The translations under genes were made by a program, and so were the position numbers. The notes beneath the pieces were generated by a model. It did no database searches. It was not told where the DNA came from and was given only the letters and a program-made list of their open reading frames with translations. DNA of 47,166 nucleotides. It comes from a bacterium (GTDB taxonomy: Bacteria > Bacillota > Clostridia > UBA1381). This document shows positions 1-9,625 of the stretch, one piece after another. The stretch covers positions 1 to 47,166 of the forward strand of contig JAUNPN010000007.1 in assembly GCA_030536655.1 (NCBI GenBank). Reading direction: 5' to 3'. Within the stretch, counting starts at the first letter, position 1. Each line of letters begins with the position of its first letter.

Positions 1-155
1 GAAGTGTATTCATATCGGTTTTCCGGAGCTTCATCAGTGCTATTTTCATCATATATATTATTTTCGGGATTTTCAGTTATGTCTGAACTATGTATTTCCG
101 TATCATTGGGAATGTGTTCGTTGGCGCTGCTGCTTTTTGTACTGTTTTCGTTCAT
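1..155 (-). CDS. 5' end of an unidentified protein with acidic, polar N-terminus (partial)
   Basis: Reading leftwards from ATG at 155 there are 51 codons without a stop, running off the window edge. A good ribosome site, GGAGGT, lies 5 bases before the ATG, and a promoter-like element lies further upstream at 195-223, divergent from the next gene. The visible N-terminus is rich in Asn, Ser, Glu and Asp and has no hydrophobic segment, so it looks like a disordered cytoplasmic tail. Clostridial membrane proteins and proteases often carry such tails ahead of a folded domain, but nothing here identifies the family. The coding call rests on the ribosome site and promoter. Confidence 0.6.
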   Translation of the reverse strand, partial: MNENSTKSSSANEHIPNDTEIHSSDITENPENNIYDENSTDEAPENRYEYT

Positions 156-194
156 TTCAGACCTCCTGTATACAGATATAGTAAATATAAAATA

Positions 195-223
195 ATTATA
201 TCATATTTGAGCAAAAAAAGCAA
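195..223 (-). promoter_or_regulatory. Sigma-A-type promoter for the leftward partial gene
   Basis: On the minus strand: TTGCTT, 17-base spacer, TATAAT, ending 40 bases upstream of the ATG at 155. It is divergent from the promoter at 231-259. Confidence 0.6.
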
Positions 224-230
224 TATATTA

Positions 231-259
231 TTGAAAAAATAAATATATCGTGCTATAAT
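231..259 (+). promoter_or_regulatory. Sigma-A-type promoter for the class V aminotransferase
   Basis: TTGAAA, 17-base spacer, TATAAT. The expected transcription start is near 266, about 34 bases before the chosen ATG at 300. This argues against the upstream GTG at 261, which would put the start codon at or before the transcript's 5' end. Confidence 0.7.
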
Positions 260-299
260 TGTGTTACAGTTCATATTAACAGTAAAGCGGGTAAGGCTT

Positions 300-1427
300 A
301 TGAAGATATATTTGGATAACGCTTCAACCTCATTTCCGAAGGCTCCGGGCTTGGGAAAGGCGGTCGGCAATTTTATAGAAAATAACGGAATAAATATAAA
401 ACGGGGAACGGCGGACGGATATGAAGCCGGGACAGTGGTTTCTGAAACACGCGGGCTTATTTGCCGGTTATTTCATTGCAGCGTGCCGGAACGGGCTATA
501 TTTACCTCAGGCGCGACAGCCTCGGTAAATATGCTGCTGCGAGGATTGTTAAAGGACGGCGGACATATTGTAATAAGCTCAATGGAGCATCATGCGGTTA
601 TGCGTCCGCTTAAGCTGCTTGAAGCGGAAGGTGTAACCTATACCGCAGTTCAGGCTGATAAGGAAGGCAATGTTAAGGCTTCTGACTTCGAAGCGGCAAT
701 AACACCTGAAACTAAGCTTATTTTTGTAACTCATGCGTCAAATGTATGCGGTACGGTGCTTCCGGCAGAAGAAATCGGAGAGATTGCACGTAAGCACGGT
801 ATATATTTTGCTCTTGACAGTGCACAGAGCGCGGGAATATTGGATATAGATGCAGCAAAAACGGATTTTTTTGTGTTTTCCGGACACAAGGGCTTAATGG
901 GACCTCAGGGAACGGGCGGATTTATTTTATCCGAGCGGCTTGCGGAGCAGCTATGCCCGCATTTTGCCGGAGGTACAGGAAGCTATTCGCACAGCTATAA
1001 TATGCCGGAACAGCTTCCGGATAGATTTGAAGCGGGAACCCTTAATATTCCCGGAATAGCCGGGCTTAATCATTCACTTAAATATATATTGAATGAGAGC
1101 ATACAGAAAATAAGGCGGCAGGAACGGGAAAGAACAGAGCAACTGCTTGAAGGACTGAAAAATATGCCGGTAAGGATAATAGGAAGGAAGGACACTAAGA
1201 ACAGAACAGGAGTTGTATCATTTATTGCGCCGTATTCCGACAACGGGATTTTAGCGGAAAGGCTGAGTGAGCGCGGAATAGCGCTGAGATATGGACTGCA
1301 CTGCTCGCCGTCAGCCCATGAAACACTCGGTACTCTCAGAACCGGAACAATACGATTGTCTGTCGGATATTTTATATCCGAAACAGATGTTGATTATGCT
1401 TTGAAAGCAATATATGAGCTTGTGTAG
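300..1427 (+). CDS. Cysteine desulfurase family protein (class V aminotransferase)
   Basis: PLP enzyme of 375 residues. Visible landmarks are the N-terminal YLDNAST, DSAQSAG at about 173-179, the Schiff-base lysine in SGHK (K197), and GLHCSPSAH, where C335 is the candidate sulfur-accepting cysteine. The N-terminal and GLHC..H motifs fit the 'cysteine desulfurase family protein' group typical of Clostridia rather than NifS/IscS, and no IscU or other Fe-S assembly gene is adjacent. The likely reaction is removal of sulfur (or selenium) from cysteine, but the substrate is unproven. The start at 300 is preferred because the motif YLDNAST then sits right at the N-terminus, and a promoter ends at 259. 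The gene stands alone, followed by a separately promoted tRNA. Confidence 0.9.
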   Translation: MKIYLDNASTSFPKAPGLGKAVGNFIENNGINIKRGTADGYEAGTVVSETRGLICRLFHCSVPERAIFTSGATASVNMLLRGLLKDGGHIVISSMEHHAVMRPLKLLEAEGVTYTAVQADKEGNVKASDFEAAITPETKLIFVTHASNVCGTVLPAEEIGEIARKHGIYFALDSAQSAGILDIDAAKTDFFVFSGHKGLMGPQGTGGFILSERLAEQLCPHFAGGTGSYSHSYNMPEQLPDRFEAGTLNIPGIAGLNHSLKYILNESIQKIRRQERERTEQLLEGLKNMPVRIIGRKDTKNRTGVVSFIAPYSDNGILAERLSERGIALRYGLHCSPSAHETLGTLRTGTIRLSVGYFISETDVDYALKAIYELV

Positions 1428-1442
1428 AGTAAAATAAAAGTA

Positions 1443-1471
1443 TTGACAAATGCAGAAAATGGTGTTATAAT
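1443..1471 (+). promoter_or_regulatory. Consensus promoter of tRNA-Arg
   Basis: Perfect TTGACA, 17 bases, TATAAT, ending 32 bases before the tRNA. The exact consensus fits a strongly expressed stable RNA. Confidence 0.85.
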
Positions 1472-1503
1472 AAATGCTGTGATAAGCTGATTGTAACAAT
1501 AAT

Positions 1504-1577
1504 GCGTGTGTAGCTCAGTTGGATAGAGCACAAGATTCCGATTCTTGGTGCCGCGGGTTCGAATCCTGTCACGCGCA
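1504..1577 (+). tRNA. tRNA-Arg (anticodon CCG)
   Basis: Complete cloverleaf of 74 bases. The acceptor arm GCGTGTG pairs with CACGCGC. The D arm is GCTC/GAGC. The anticodon stem CAAGA/TCTTG has loop TTCCGAT, giving anticodon CCG, which reads CGG arginine codons. The T arm is GCGGG-TTCGAAT-CCTGT and the discriminator is A. The 3' CCA is not encoded (ACT follows), so it must be added by nucleotidyltransferase. It has its own promoter and terminator. Confidence 0.97.
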
Positions 1578-1586
1578 CTCAGCCTT

Positions 1587-1622
1587 AAATCCCATGAGTA
1601 ACAGCTTATGGGATTTTTTTCT
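1587..1622 (+). terminator. Rho-independent terminator of tRNA-Arg
   Basis: Stem AAATCCCAT / ATGGGATTT with a 12-base loop, running into a T-tract. Confidence 0.85.
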
Positions 1623-1663
1623 TTTACCAAATTGTAAATTTTGAAAAAAATTGCTGTTTTGTG

Positions 1664-1692
1664 TTGCAATTTATGCAGTTTTGATATATACT
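1664..1692 (+). promoter_or_regulatory. Promoter of the DUF5685-DnaJ-prmC-tgt gene run
   Basis: TTGCAA, 17 bases, TATACT, 41 bases upstream of the ATG at 1734. No terminator is evident between here and 6.8 kb, so it may drive the whole run. Confidence 0.65.
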
Positions 1693-1733
1693 TTATAAGG
1701 AGCAGAAAGAATAGGCGTTAATGGGGGGATACA

Positions 1734-2639
1734 ATGTTCGGCTACGTTACAGTGTATGAAAAACTGGTAAGCGAAGCGGATTTTGCGGTTTTTAAGGAAT
1801 ATTACTGCGGATTGTGCAAGGCTATGGGAAGATGCTGCTCACAGCTGACGCGCCTTGGTTTGAGCTATGATATAACCTTTCTCGCACTTGTACTCTCGTC
1901 GCTTATTGACGCGGATTCGGAAAAAGAGCATAAAAGCTGTATAGCGCATCCCTTCAGAAAGCGTGATTATATTGTAAATGATGCGGCGGTTGATTATGCC
2001 GCAGATATGGGAGTGTTGCTTGATTACTACAAGCTGCTTGATGATTGGAAGGATGAGCGCAGCATAAAAGCTTTGGCAGGGCTTCTGCTGTTTCGGCTCG
2101 GCAAAAACAGGGCATTTGCAAGAAACAGGGAAAAAAGTCTGCTGATTAACGAATATCTGAAAAAGCTCAGCGTGCTTGAAGCGGCGGAAAGCGATTCGAT
2201 AGACGAATGTGCCGACTGCTTTGCAAAAATTCTTGAAGCACTGTTTACACCGGAGTTTATAACCGATGAAACACAGATAAAGGTACTTAAATGGTTCGGC
2301 TATAACATTGGACGCTGGATTTATGTTATCGATGCTTTAAACGATATGGAAAAGGATTATAAAAGCCGACAATATAATCCGTTTAACGCGGCATTCGAAG
2401 GCGGAGATTATAAGGAATATGCAAAAAAGCTCCGCTCCGAAAAGAATTTTACTCTGACGTATACCTTAAGCAATGCCGCAGCTGCGTTTGATTTGCTTGA
2501 TATAAAGCGAAATAAATCCCTTATTGAGGGAATTATATACGATTGCCTGAAAACAAAACAATTACAGATTTTAAACAGCGGGGAACAGAATAAGAAAACA
2601 AAAGCCCTGCCGAAAGGAAAAGATAATGAACCCATATGA
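1734..2639 (+). CDS. DUF5685 family protein
   Basis: Protein of 301 residues that I recognise as the DUF5685 family from the N-terminal MFGYV, the cysteine motif YYCGLCK (about 23-29), the [15 protein letters not shown] stretch and the late [19 protein letters not shown] motif. The CxxC and further conserved Cys/His suggest a metal site. The biochemical role is not known. It has no signal peptide and is mostly helical. The ribosome site is a G-rich run before ATG 1734. The stop overlaps the next start by 14 bases, so it is probably translationally coupled to the DnaJ-like protein; the two families often travel together in Clostridia. Confidence 0.85.
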   Translation: MFGYVTVYEKLVSEADFAVFKEYYCGLCKAMGRCCSQLTRLGLSYDITFLALVLSSLIDADSEKEHKSCIAHPFRKRDYIVNDAAVDYAADMGVLLDYYKLLDDWKDERSIKALAGLLLFRLGKNRAFARNREKSLLINEYLKKLSVLEAAESDSIDECADCFAKILEALFTPEFITDETQIKVLKWFGYNIGRWIYVIDALNDMEKDYKSRQYNPFNAAFEGGDYKEYAKKLRSEKNFTLTYTLSNAAAAFDLLDIKRNKSLIEGIIYDCLKTKQLQILNSGEQNKKTKALPKGKDNEPI

Positions 2640-3252
2640 GGTATTGGGTGTAGAGCCGGGCGCGGACGAAGAAACCGTCAAAAAGGCATACCGACGTCTT
2701 GCAAAAAAGTATCACCCGGACAGATACGCCAACAGTCCGATGCAGGAAACTGCGGCGGAAAAAATGAAACAGATTAACGAAGCCTATGACATGATAACAA
2801 AGGGGCATACTTCCGGCAGCGGAGGGAACAGCACCGGCAGTTACGGAGGCAGTTATAATACGGGCGGCTACAATACGGGCGGGAACGGCTCCGGCGGCTA
2901 TCAGTACGGTTTTGCACCAAGCTTTCAAGCGGTGCGTATGCTTATAAGCATGGGACAGTACGATGCGGCATTGGGGATGCTGAACTCGCTTCCTCAGGAG
3001 GCGGAGTGGTATTATTTGCGCGGATTAATAAGCTTAAGACGTGGATTTTATGATCAGGCATATGCTGATTTGGAAAAAGCCTCGCGTATGGAGCCGTCAA
3101 ATGTAGAATACCGTTCCGCAATAGAGAATATGAAAAACAGAAACACAACATATACCAATACAGGAAGCTATTCAAGCAACTGCTGTGATTGTATTCCTTG
3201 TATGTGCATTCCGTGCATTTGTCCTTGTGACTGCGGCGGATGTTGTTGCTAA
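2626..3252 (+). CDS. DnaJ-domain protein with cysteine-rich C-terminal tail
   Basis: 208 residues. Residues 1-58 are a J domain with the HPD motif at 30-32, which stimulates Hsp70 ATPase. A Gly/Ser/Tyr/Asn-rich low-complexity linker follows (about 63-93). Next is a short TPR-like helical stretch (about 106-166). The end is a striking tail with 12 cysteines in the last 23 residues, mostly CxC and CxxC pairs. It lacks the DnaJ zinc-finger and C-terminal substrate domains, so it is a specialised J-protein and not DnaJ itself. The tail may bind metal or be lipidated; this is inference. The gene overlaps DUF5685 by 14 bases, suggesting the two work together. Confidence 0.88.
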   Translation: MNPYEVLGVEPGADEETVKKAYRRLAKKYHPDRYANSPMQETAAEKMKQINEAYDMITKGHTSGSGGNSTGSYGGSYNTGGYNTGGNGSGGYQYGFAPSFQAVRMLISMGQYDAALGMLNSLPQEAEWYYLRGLISLRRGFYDQAYADLEKASRMEPSNVEYRSAIENMKNRNTTYTNTGSYSSNCCDCIPCMCIPCICPCDCGGCCC

Positions 3253-3278
3253 AGATTGTAGATTGAAAGGAAAAATAA

Positions 3279-4259
3279 ATGTCAAATAAACAGGAACATA
3301 TTACCTCAATAGGCGGTCAGGCCGTTATGGAGGGAGTAATGATGAGAGGACCGTATAAAACGGTTACTGCTGTCAGAAAATCAGACGGTGAAATAGTTAA
3401 AAAGGTAGATGAAAACGGAACAAAAACAAGACCTGCAATCTGCAAGGCGCCGATTATACGCGGCTGCGTTAATTTTGTTGACAGCCTTATAATAGGAATG
3501 AAGGCTTTGATGTTCAGTGCGGAATGTGTAGAGCTGGAGGATGATGAAGCTGTCGAGGAGAGCAAGCTTGACCGCTGGCTTGAAGAGAAATTCGGAGATA
3601 AGCTTAAGGATGTTGTGATATATTTTGCCGTTGCTGTTTCGATTGTGTTCAGCGTAGGTATTTTCATGCTCCTGCCCGCATTTGTAACAAGACTGGTTGA
3701 GGCAATACCGGGCATTCAGGCGGTTACGTCCGCTCACGCATTTACGAGCGTTTTTGAGGGAATATTGAGAATGCTGATTTTCCTCGGATATATGATGCTG
3801 GTATCTAATATGAAGGATATCCGCCGTGTGTATGAATATCATGGTGCAGAGCATAAAACCATAGCCTGCTACGAAGCGGGTGAGGAGCTTACGGTTGAAA
3901 ACGTAAAGAAGCATACTCGTTTTCATCCCAGATGCGGAACAAGCTTTTTGCTGTTTGTAATGATAATAAGTATCATTGTATTTGCGCTTCTGCCGAGATT
4001 TGACGGTTTCAATGCGATTGTCGGCACTATTTTCAGACTGCTTTCAAGGCTTGCACTTATGCCGGTGGTTGCTGGACTTTCATATGAGGTAATCAAGTTT
4101 GCCGGAAGAAGCCGTAACAAGTGCGTTGCAATTTTGTCAAAGCCGGGACTGCTGCTTCAGCGGCTGACAACAAGAGAGCCGGATGACTCACAGATAGAGG
4201 TTGCAATAGCCTCAATGCTGCCTTGTATTCCGGATAATAAAGAGGATGACAAATGGTGA
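3279..4259 (+). CDS. DUF1385 family membrane protein
   Basis: 326 residues. Family hallmarks are GGQAVMEGVMMRGP near residues 13-26, EYHGAEHKTIACYEAGEEL in the middle, and FHPRCGTSFLLFVMIIS. Several hydrophobic segments (about 112-138, 160-178, 218-240 and 250-270) mark an integral membrane protein. Function is not established. The family is commonly encoded beside prmC and release-factor genes, as here, where its stop overlaps the prmC start. The ribosome site is GAAAGG before ATG 3279. Confidence 0.9.
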   Translation: MSNKQEHITSIGGQAVMEGVMMRGPYKTVTAVRKSDGEIVKKVDENGTKTRPAICKAPIIRGCVNFVDSLIIGMKALMFSAECVELEDDEAVEESKLDRWLEEKFGDKLKDVVIYFAVAVSIVFSVGIFMLLPAFVTRLVEAIPGIQAVTSAHAFTSVFEGILRMLIFLGYMMLVSNMKDIRRVYEYHGAEHKTIACYEAGEELTVENVKKHTRFHPRCGTSFLLFVMIISIIVFALLPRFDGFNAIVGTIFRLLSRLALMPVVAGLSYEVIKFAGRSRNKCVAILSKPGLLLQRLTTREPDDSQIEVAIASMLPCIPDNKEDDKW

Positions 4260-5074
4260 TAAGAGAGCTCCTGCGGGAGCTTTCCGCTTGCTGCGGGGAA
4301 AACGGTGAGTTTGAGGCAAGAGAGCTGTTTATGCATGCATCCGGGATGACAATGACGGAGGTTGTTTTGAACCGCGGCTCCGAGGTTGACGCTGAAACAG
4401 AGGACAGAGTAAGACAGCTGGTAAAAAGACGTATTTCAGGCGAGCCGCTCCAGTACATAACGGGAACGGCTGAATTTATGGGTTTGGAATTTATGGTGAA
4501 TCAGTATACCTTGATTCCGCGGCAGGATACAGAAACGCTTGTTGAAAAGGTGATGGAGTATGCTGCGGAAGGCGCGAAGATACTTGACATAGGAACAGGC
4601 AGCGGATGTATCGGTATAAGCCTTGCAAAATATGTAAGAAATGCTGAGGTAACTCTTTCTGATATAAGCGTCGGCGCGCTTGACACGGCAAAAAAGAATG
4701 CGGAAAATAACGGTGTAAGCGTAAATTGCGTAAGGCTTGACATATTGAGGGAAATTCCTGAGGGTAAGTTTGATATTGTAGTATCAAATCCGCCGTATAT
4801 TGAAACGGAGATAATCAAGGAGCTTGACGCGAATGTGCGGGATTATGAGCCTTTGAGCGCACTGGACGGGGGAGCGGACGGACTTTTGTTTTACAGAAGG
4901 ATAACCGATATAGCTCCGGGGATATTAAAGGACGGAGGTATGCTTGCGTATGAAATCGGCTATAATCAGGGAGAAGCAGCCGGGAAAATAGTAAGGAAGG
5001 TTTTCGGAAATGCACAGGTGATAAAGGATTTGTGCGGAAATGACAGAGTTATTATAGCGAAAAAAAACGGATAA
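4253..5074 (+). CDS. prmC: Peptide chain release factor N5-glutamine methyltransferase PrmC
   Basis: 273 residues. PrmC methylates the glutamine of the GGQ motif in RF1 and RF2, raising termination efficiency. The helical N-terminal domain (1-80) is followed by a Rossmann methyltransferase with the SAM-binding motif DIGTGSG (112-118) and the catalytic NPPY (179-182). Length is normal. The ATG overlaps the DUF1385 stop by 7 bases, implying coupling. The usual partner prfA is not next; tgt follows after 21 bases. Confidence 0.95.
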   Translation: MVIRELLRELSACCGENGEFEARELFMHASGMTMTEVVLNRGSEVDAETEDRVRQLVKRRISGEPLQYITGTAEFMGLEFMVNQYTLIPRQDTETLVEKVMEYAAEGAKILDIGTGSGCIGISLAKYVRNAEVTLSDISVGALDTAKKNAENNGVSVNCVRLDILREIPEGKFDIVVSNPPYIETEIIKELDANVRDYEPLSALDGGADGLLFYRRITDIAPGILKDGGMLAYEIGYNQGEAAGKIVRKVFGNAQVIKDLCGNDRVIIAKKNG

Positions 5075-5095
5075 GAAAGCAGAATGGAGGATGAG

Positions 5096-6229
5096 ATGTT
5101 TAAGATATTACACACGAACGGAAAAGCAAGAAGGGGAGAATTCCGCACGGTACACGGAGTTGTACAAACACCGGTGTTCCAGAATGTAGGAACGATTGCG
5201 GCAATTAAGGGCGGAGTGTCATCGCTTGACTTAAAAGAATTAGGCTGTCAGGTGGAGCTGTGCAATACTTATCACCTGCATTTAAGACCCGGAGATAAGA
5301 TAGTAAAGCAGCTCGGCGGACTTCACAGGTTTATGAACTGGGACAGACCGATTCTTACTGACAGCGGCGGATTTCAGGTTTTCTCCCTTGCAAAGCTGCG
5401 CAGGATAACGGAGGAGGGAGTAAGCTTTGCCTCGCATATTGACGGACACAGGGTATTTATGGGACCGGAGGAAAGTATGCAGATACAGTCAAATCTCGGC
5501 TCAACAATAGCGATGGCATTTGATGAATGTATAGAGTATCCGTCAACCTATGAATATGTGAAAAACTCGACCGAAAGGACATATCGCTGGCTTGTTAGGT
5601 GCAAGGAGGAAATGAAACGTCTGAATACTCTGCCGGATACTATTAATAGGGAGCAGCTGCTGTTTGGAATAAACCAGGGCGGAGTTTATGATGATTTGAG
5701 AATTGAGCATATGAAGAAAATCTCGGAGCTTGATTTGCCGGGGTACGCTATCGGAGGACTGGCAGTTGGAGAGAGTACGGAAACAATGTATCACATACTT
5801 GATATTGTACTTCCGCACGCGCCGTATGATAAGCCGAGATACCTTATGGGAGTAGGTACTCCTTCAAATATTATTGAGGGAGTTGCAAGGGGAATTGATT
5901 TCTTTGACTGCGTAATGCCTACGCGTAACGCGCGCCATGCCTTCATATTTACAAGGCACGGAACGTTGAACCTTATGAATGCGAAGCACGAGCTCGATAC
6001 AAGACCGATTGATGATGAGTGCGGCTGTCCCGCCTGCCGTAATTTCTCCCGCGCGTATATACGCCATTTGTTCAAGGCAAAGGAAATGCTTGCTCTGCGG
6101 CTTTGCGTTATGCATAATCTGTATTTTTACAATGAGCTTATGGCAATGATAAGAAAGGCAATAGAGGAGGATCGCTTTGAGGAATTCAGAGCGGAGTATT
6201 CACCTGTTCTTGACAGAAGGATTGTCTGA
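5096..6229 (+). CDS. tgt: tRNA-guanine transglycosylase
   Basis: 377 residues. Exchanges guanine 34 for preQ1 in GUN tRNAs, the first tRNA-level step to queuosine. The general acid/base aspartate is in TDSGGFQVFS (D89), the nucleophile is D271 in FFDCVMPTR, and the zinc site is C309-x-C311-x2-C314-x25-H340. I start at 5096 rather than the in-frame ATG at 5084, because GGAGG at 5086-5090 lies 5 bases before it and would be inside the longer frame. No preQ1 synthesis genes or preQ1 riboswitch are seen here. The TGA overlaps the next ATG by one base. Confidence 0.96.
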   Translation: MFKILHTNGKARRGEFRTVHGVVQTPVFQNVGTIAAIKGGVSSLDLKELGCQVELCNTYHLHLRPGDKIVKQLGGLHRFMNWDRPILTDSGGFQVFSLAKLRRITEEGVSFASHIDGHRVFMGPEESMQIQSNLGSTIAMAFDECIEYPSTYEYVKNSTERTYRWLVRCKEEMKRLNTLPDTINREQLLFGINQGGVYDDLRIEHMKKISELDLPGYAIGGLAVGESTETMYHILDIVLPHAPYDKPRYLMGVGTPSNIIEGVARGIDFFDCVMPTRNARHAFIFTRHGTLNLMNAKHELDTRPIDDECGCPACRNFSRAYIRHLFKAKEMLALRLCVMHNLYFYNELMAMIRKAIEEDRFEEFRAEYSPVLDRRIV

Positions 6230-6828
6230 TGTACCGGGTAAAAGAAGCAATAATAGTTGAGGGTGTGTATGACAAGATAAAGCTGTCGCGCTTTATTGAT
6301 GCACCTATACTTACAACCGGCGGATTTTCGGTATACCGCAGCAAGGCAGCTATTGCGACAATACAGAAGCTTGCCGAAACAACCGGAGTGGTAATTTTAA
6401 CGGACAGCGACAGCGCGGGCTTCCGCATACGCAGCTTTGTTAAGCAGAGCATAAAGGGCGGAAGAGTGCTTCATGCATACATTCCGGATATACACGGCAA
6501 GGAAAAGAGGAAGCGTACTCCCGGTAAGGAGGGACTTCTTGGAGTTGAGGGCATGAGAGAGGAGGTAATCCTTGACGCGCTCATAAAATCCGGAGCAACG
6601 GTTGACGGAACAAGTACGGAGCCTAAGCGGGCAAGAGCGATAACAAAGGCGGATATGATGAAAGCCGGGTTATCCGGCGGCGCGGGTTCAAGCGGGCTGA
6701 GGACAAGGCTTTGCGCAGAATTGGGGATACCTATGAAGATTTCAGCGAATATGCTTTTGGATGTGCTGAACCGATTGCTTGATTATAATGAATTTATTCA
6801 AATGGCGACGGAATTAAGGAACCACTGA
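6229..6828 (+). CDS. RNase M5-like TOPRIM/DUF4093 protein
   Basis: 199 residues. The N-terminal TOPRIM domain has the acidic signature IIVEGVYDK (about 8-16) and ILTDSDSAGFRIR (56-68), as in RNase M5, which matures 5S rRNA. The tail resembles DUF4093. Several residues usual in RnmV differ (for example VEGVYDK for VEGKDD), so this may be a paralogue. No 16S methyltransferase RsmA, the frequent RnmV neighbour, is present. The start overlaps the tgt stop (TGATG). The last four codons and stop (LRNH*) are supplied by the left end of a 180-bp repeat at 6814, so the native C-terminus has probably been replaced. Confidence 0.8.
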   Translation: MYRVKEAIIVEGVYDKIKLSRFIDAPILTTGGFSVYRSKAAIATIQKLAETTGVVILTDSDSAGFRIRSFVKQSIKGGRVLHAYIPDIHGKEKRKRTPGKEGLLGVEGMREEVILDALIKSGATVDGTSTEPKRARAITKADMMKAGLSGGAGSSGLRTRLCAELGIPMKISANMLLDVLNRLLDYNEFIQMATELRNH

Positions 6829-6993
6829 TTAATTAACGCCTAACGACTTAGCACGCATTAAACTTGCATATTTTCCGTCATATCATACAAAAATCTCTCG
6901 ACATACGCGAGTATGCTTTCGATCTTTTTATATAATCTGACGAAAAATCTGACTGTGTTCACAGCGTACTATATTTAGTCAGTGCTTCCTTAA
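6814..6993. repeat. 180-bp inverted-repeat element, copy 1 (family 1)
   Basis: One of four copies of exactly 180 bases (also 25919, 35354, 46412). The left end TTAAGGAACCACTGATTAA is an inverted repeat of the right end TTAATCAGTGCTTCCTTAA with one mismatch. The inside is also a long imperfect palindrome, with TTTTCCGTCATAT opposing ATAATCTGACGAAAA and a central CATAC-GCGA-GTATG hairpin, so the whole element can fold as one hairpin. It has no coding capacity. It looks MITE-like (non-autonomous). It begins inside the preceding gene. Confidence 0.9.
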
Positions 6994-6996
6994 AAG

Positions 6997-7042
6997 AAGA
7001 GGCTTTGTAAAGAACCATTGAGTTTTTTACAAAGCCTCTTTT
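6997..7042. terminator. Bidirectional terminator between converging genes
   Basis: Perfect 15-bp stem AAGAGGCTTTGTAAA / TTTACAAAGCCTCTT with a 14-base loop, flanked by short T or A runs. It lies between the rightward tgt run and the leftward esterase. Confidence 0.8.
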
Positions 7043-7052
7043 AGAGAACACT

Positions 7053-7829
7053 CTATTTCCATTCCATCAAATCAAGCCACTTGTCGAGTGAAGCTGACCA
7101 CCGGGCAACGTGCTTGTCTGCCTTTGCAAGTCCCAGTCCGTGACTGCCGTAGGGGTAAATATGAACCTCAAACGGAACCTTTACCTTTGACAGAGCAGAC
7201 GCGTAAAGCAGCGTATTTTCAACCGGAACAGCCTGGTCTGCGGCAGTATGCCAGAGAAATGCCGGCGGGGTGTCAATTGTTACCTGCTTATGCAGCGACA
7301 TAAGCTCCTTGTCGGCATGAAGAGGTCTGCTGCCCAAGAGATTCTGACGTGAACCGTCATGGCGGTATTCAAACATATCAATTACCGAATAGCACAGAAT
7401 TGACGCGTCCGGTCTTGCGCTTTCCGTATCAATTTCATCCGTAGGCTCATATACTCTTTTGGCATAGTGAACGCTTGCACTTCCGGCAAGGTGTCCGCCT
7501 GCGCTGAAGCCCATTACGGCAACCTTATTTTTGTCAAAGCCGAGTGCGCCCGCTCTTGAACGCGCCAAGCGGATTGCACGCTGAACATCACAGAGCATCG
7601 CCGGGTTTTTGTAATCAGGCGCAAGGCGGTACTCAAGAACAAATGCTGTCACACCTATTGTGTTAAGCCATTCGGCGATAATTTTTCCCTCATGCTCGGC
7701 AAGATGACCGTAGCCGCCGCCGGGAAGAACGACAACCGCACCCTTTGAGCCGGCGGGGTATTCGGTAATAACCGGAATCTGATTAGAGTCCGGATTTTCA
7801 TAAGGCATTGTATTTGACCATAAATTCAT
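7053..7829 (-). CDS. Alpha/beta-hydrolase esterase (acetyl-xylan-esterase-like)
   Basis: 258 residues. An oxyanion-hole GGG (LPGGGYGHLA, 36-44), nucleophile elbow GFSAGG (S109), acid D198 in HTAADQAVP and H230 in GSHGLG form a complete triad. The overall pattern (EYRLAP, DVQRAIRLAR) matches the small esterase group that deacetylates or deferuloylates xylan oligomers. The substrate here is inferred. There is no signal peptide, so it acts in the cytosol on imported oligosaccharides. Start 7829 is chosen because the open frame upstream lies inside aspS. AAGGAA overlaps the aspS stop, so it is the third gene of hisS-aspS-esterase. Confidence 0.85.
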   Translation of the reverse strand: MNLWSNTMPYENPDSNQIPVITEYPAGSKGAVVVLPGGGYGHLAEHEGKIIAEWLNTIGVTAFVLEYRLAPDYKNPAMLCDVQRAIRLARSRAGALGFDKNKVAVMGFSAGGHLAGSASVHYAKRVYEPTDEIDTESARPDASILCYSVIDMFEYRHDGSRQNLLGSRPLHADKELMSLHKQVTIDTPPAFLWHTAADQAVPVENTLLYASALSKVKVPFEVHIYPYGSHGLGLAKADKHVARWSASLDKWLDLMEWK

Positions 7830-7836
7830 AGTATTA

Positions 7837-9612
<1,776 letters not shown>

Positions 9613-9625
9613 TTTCAGGTTCTCC

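Noticed and set aside
4-195. Rightward 63-codon frame at the left edge
   Set aside because: It lies opposite the leftward partial gene, which has a clear GGAGGT ribosome site and promoter; the rightward frame has neither.
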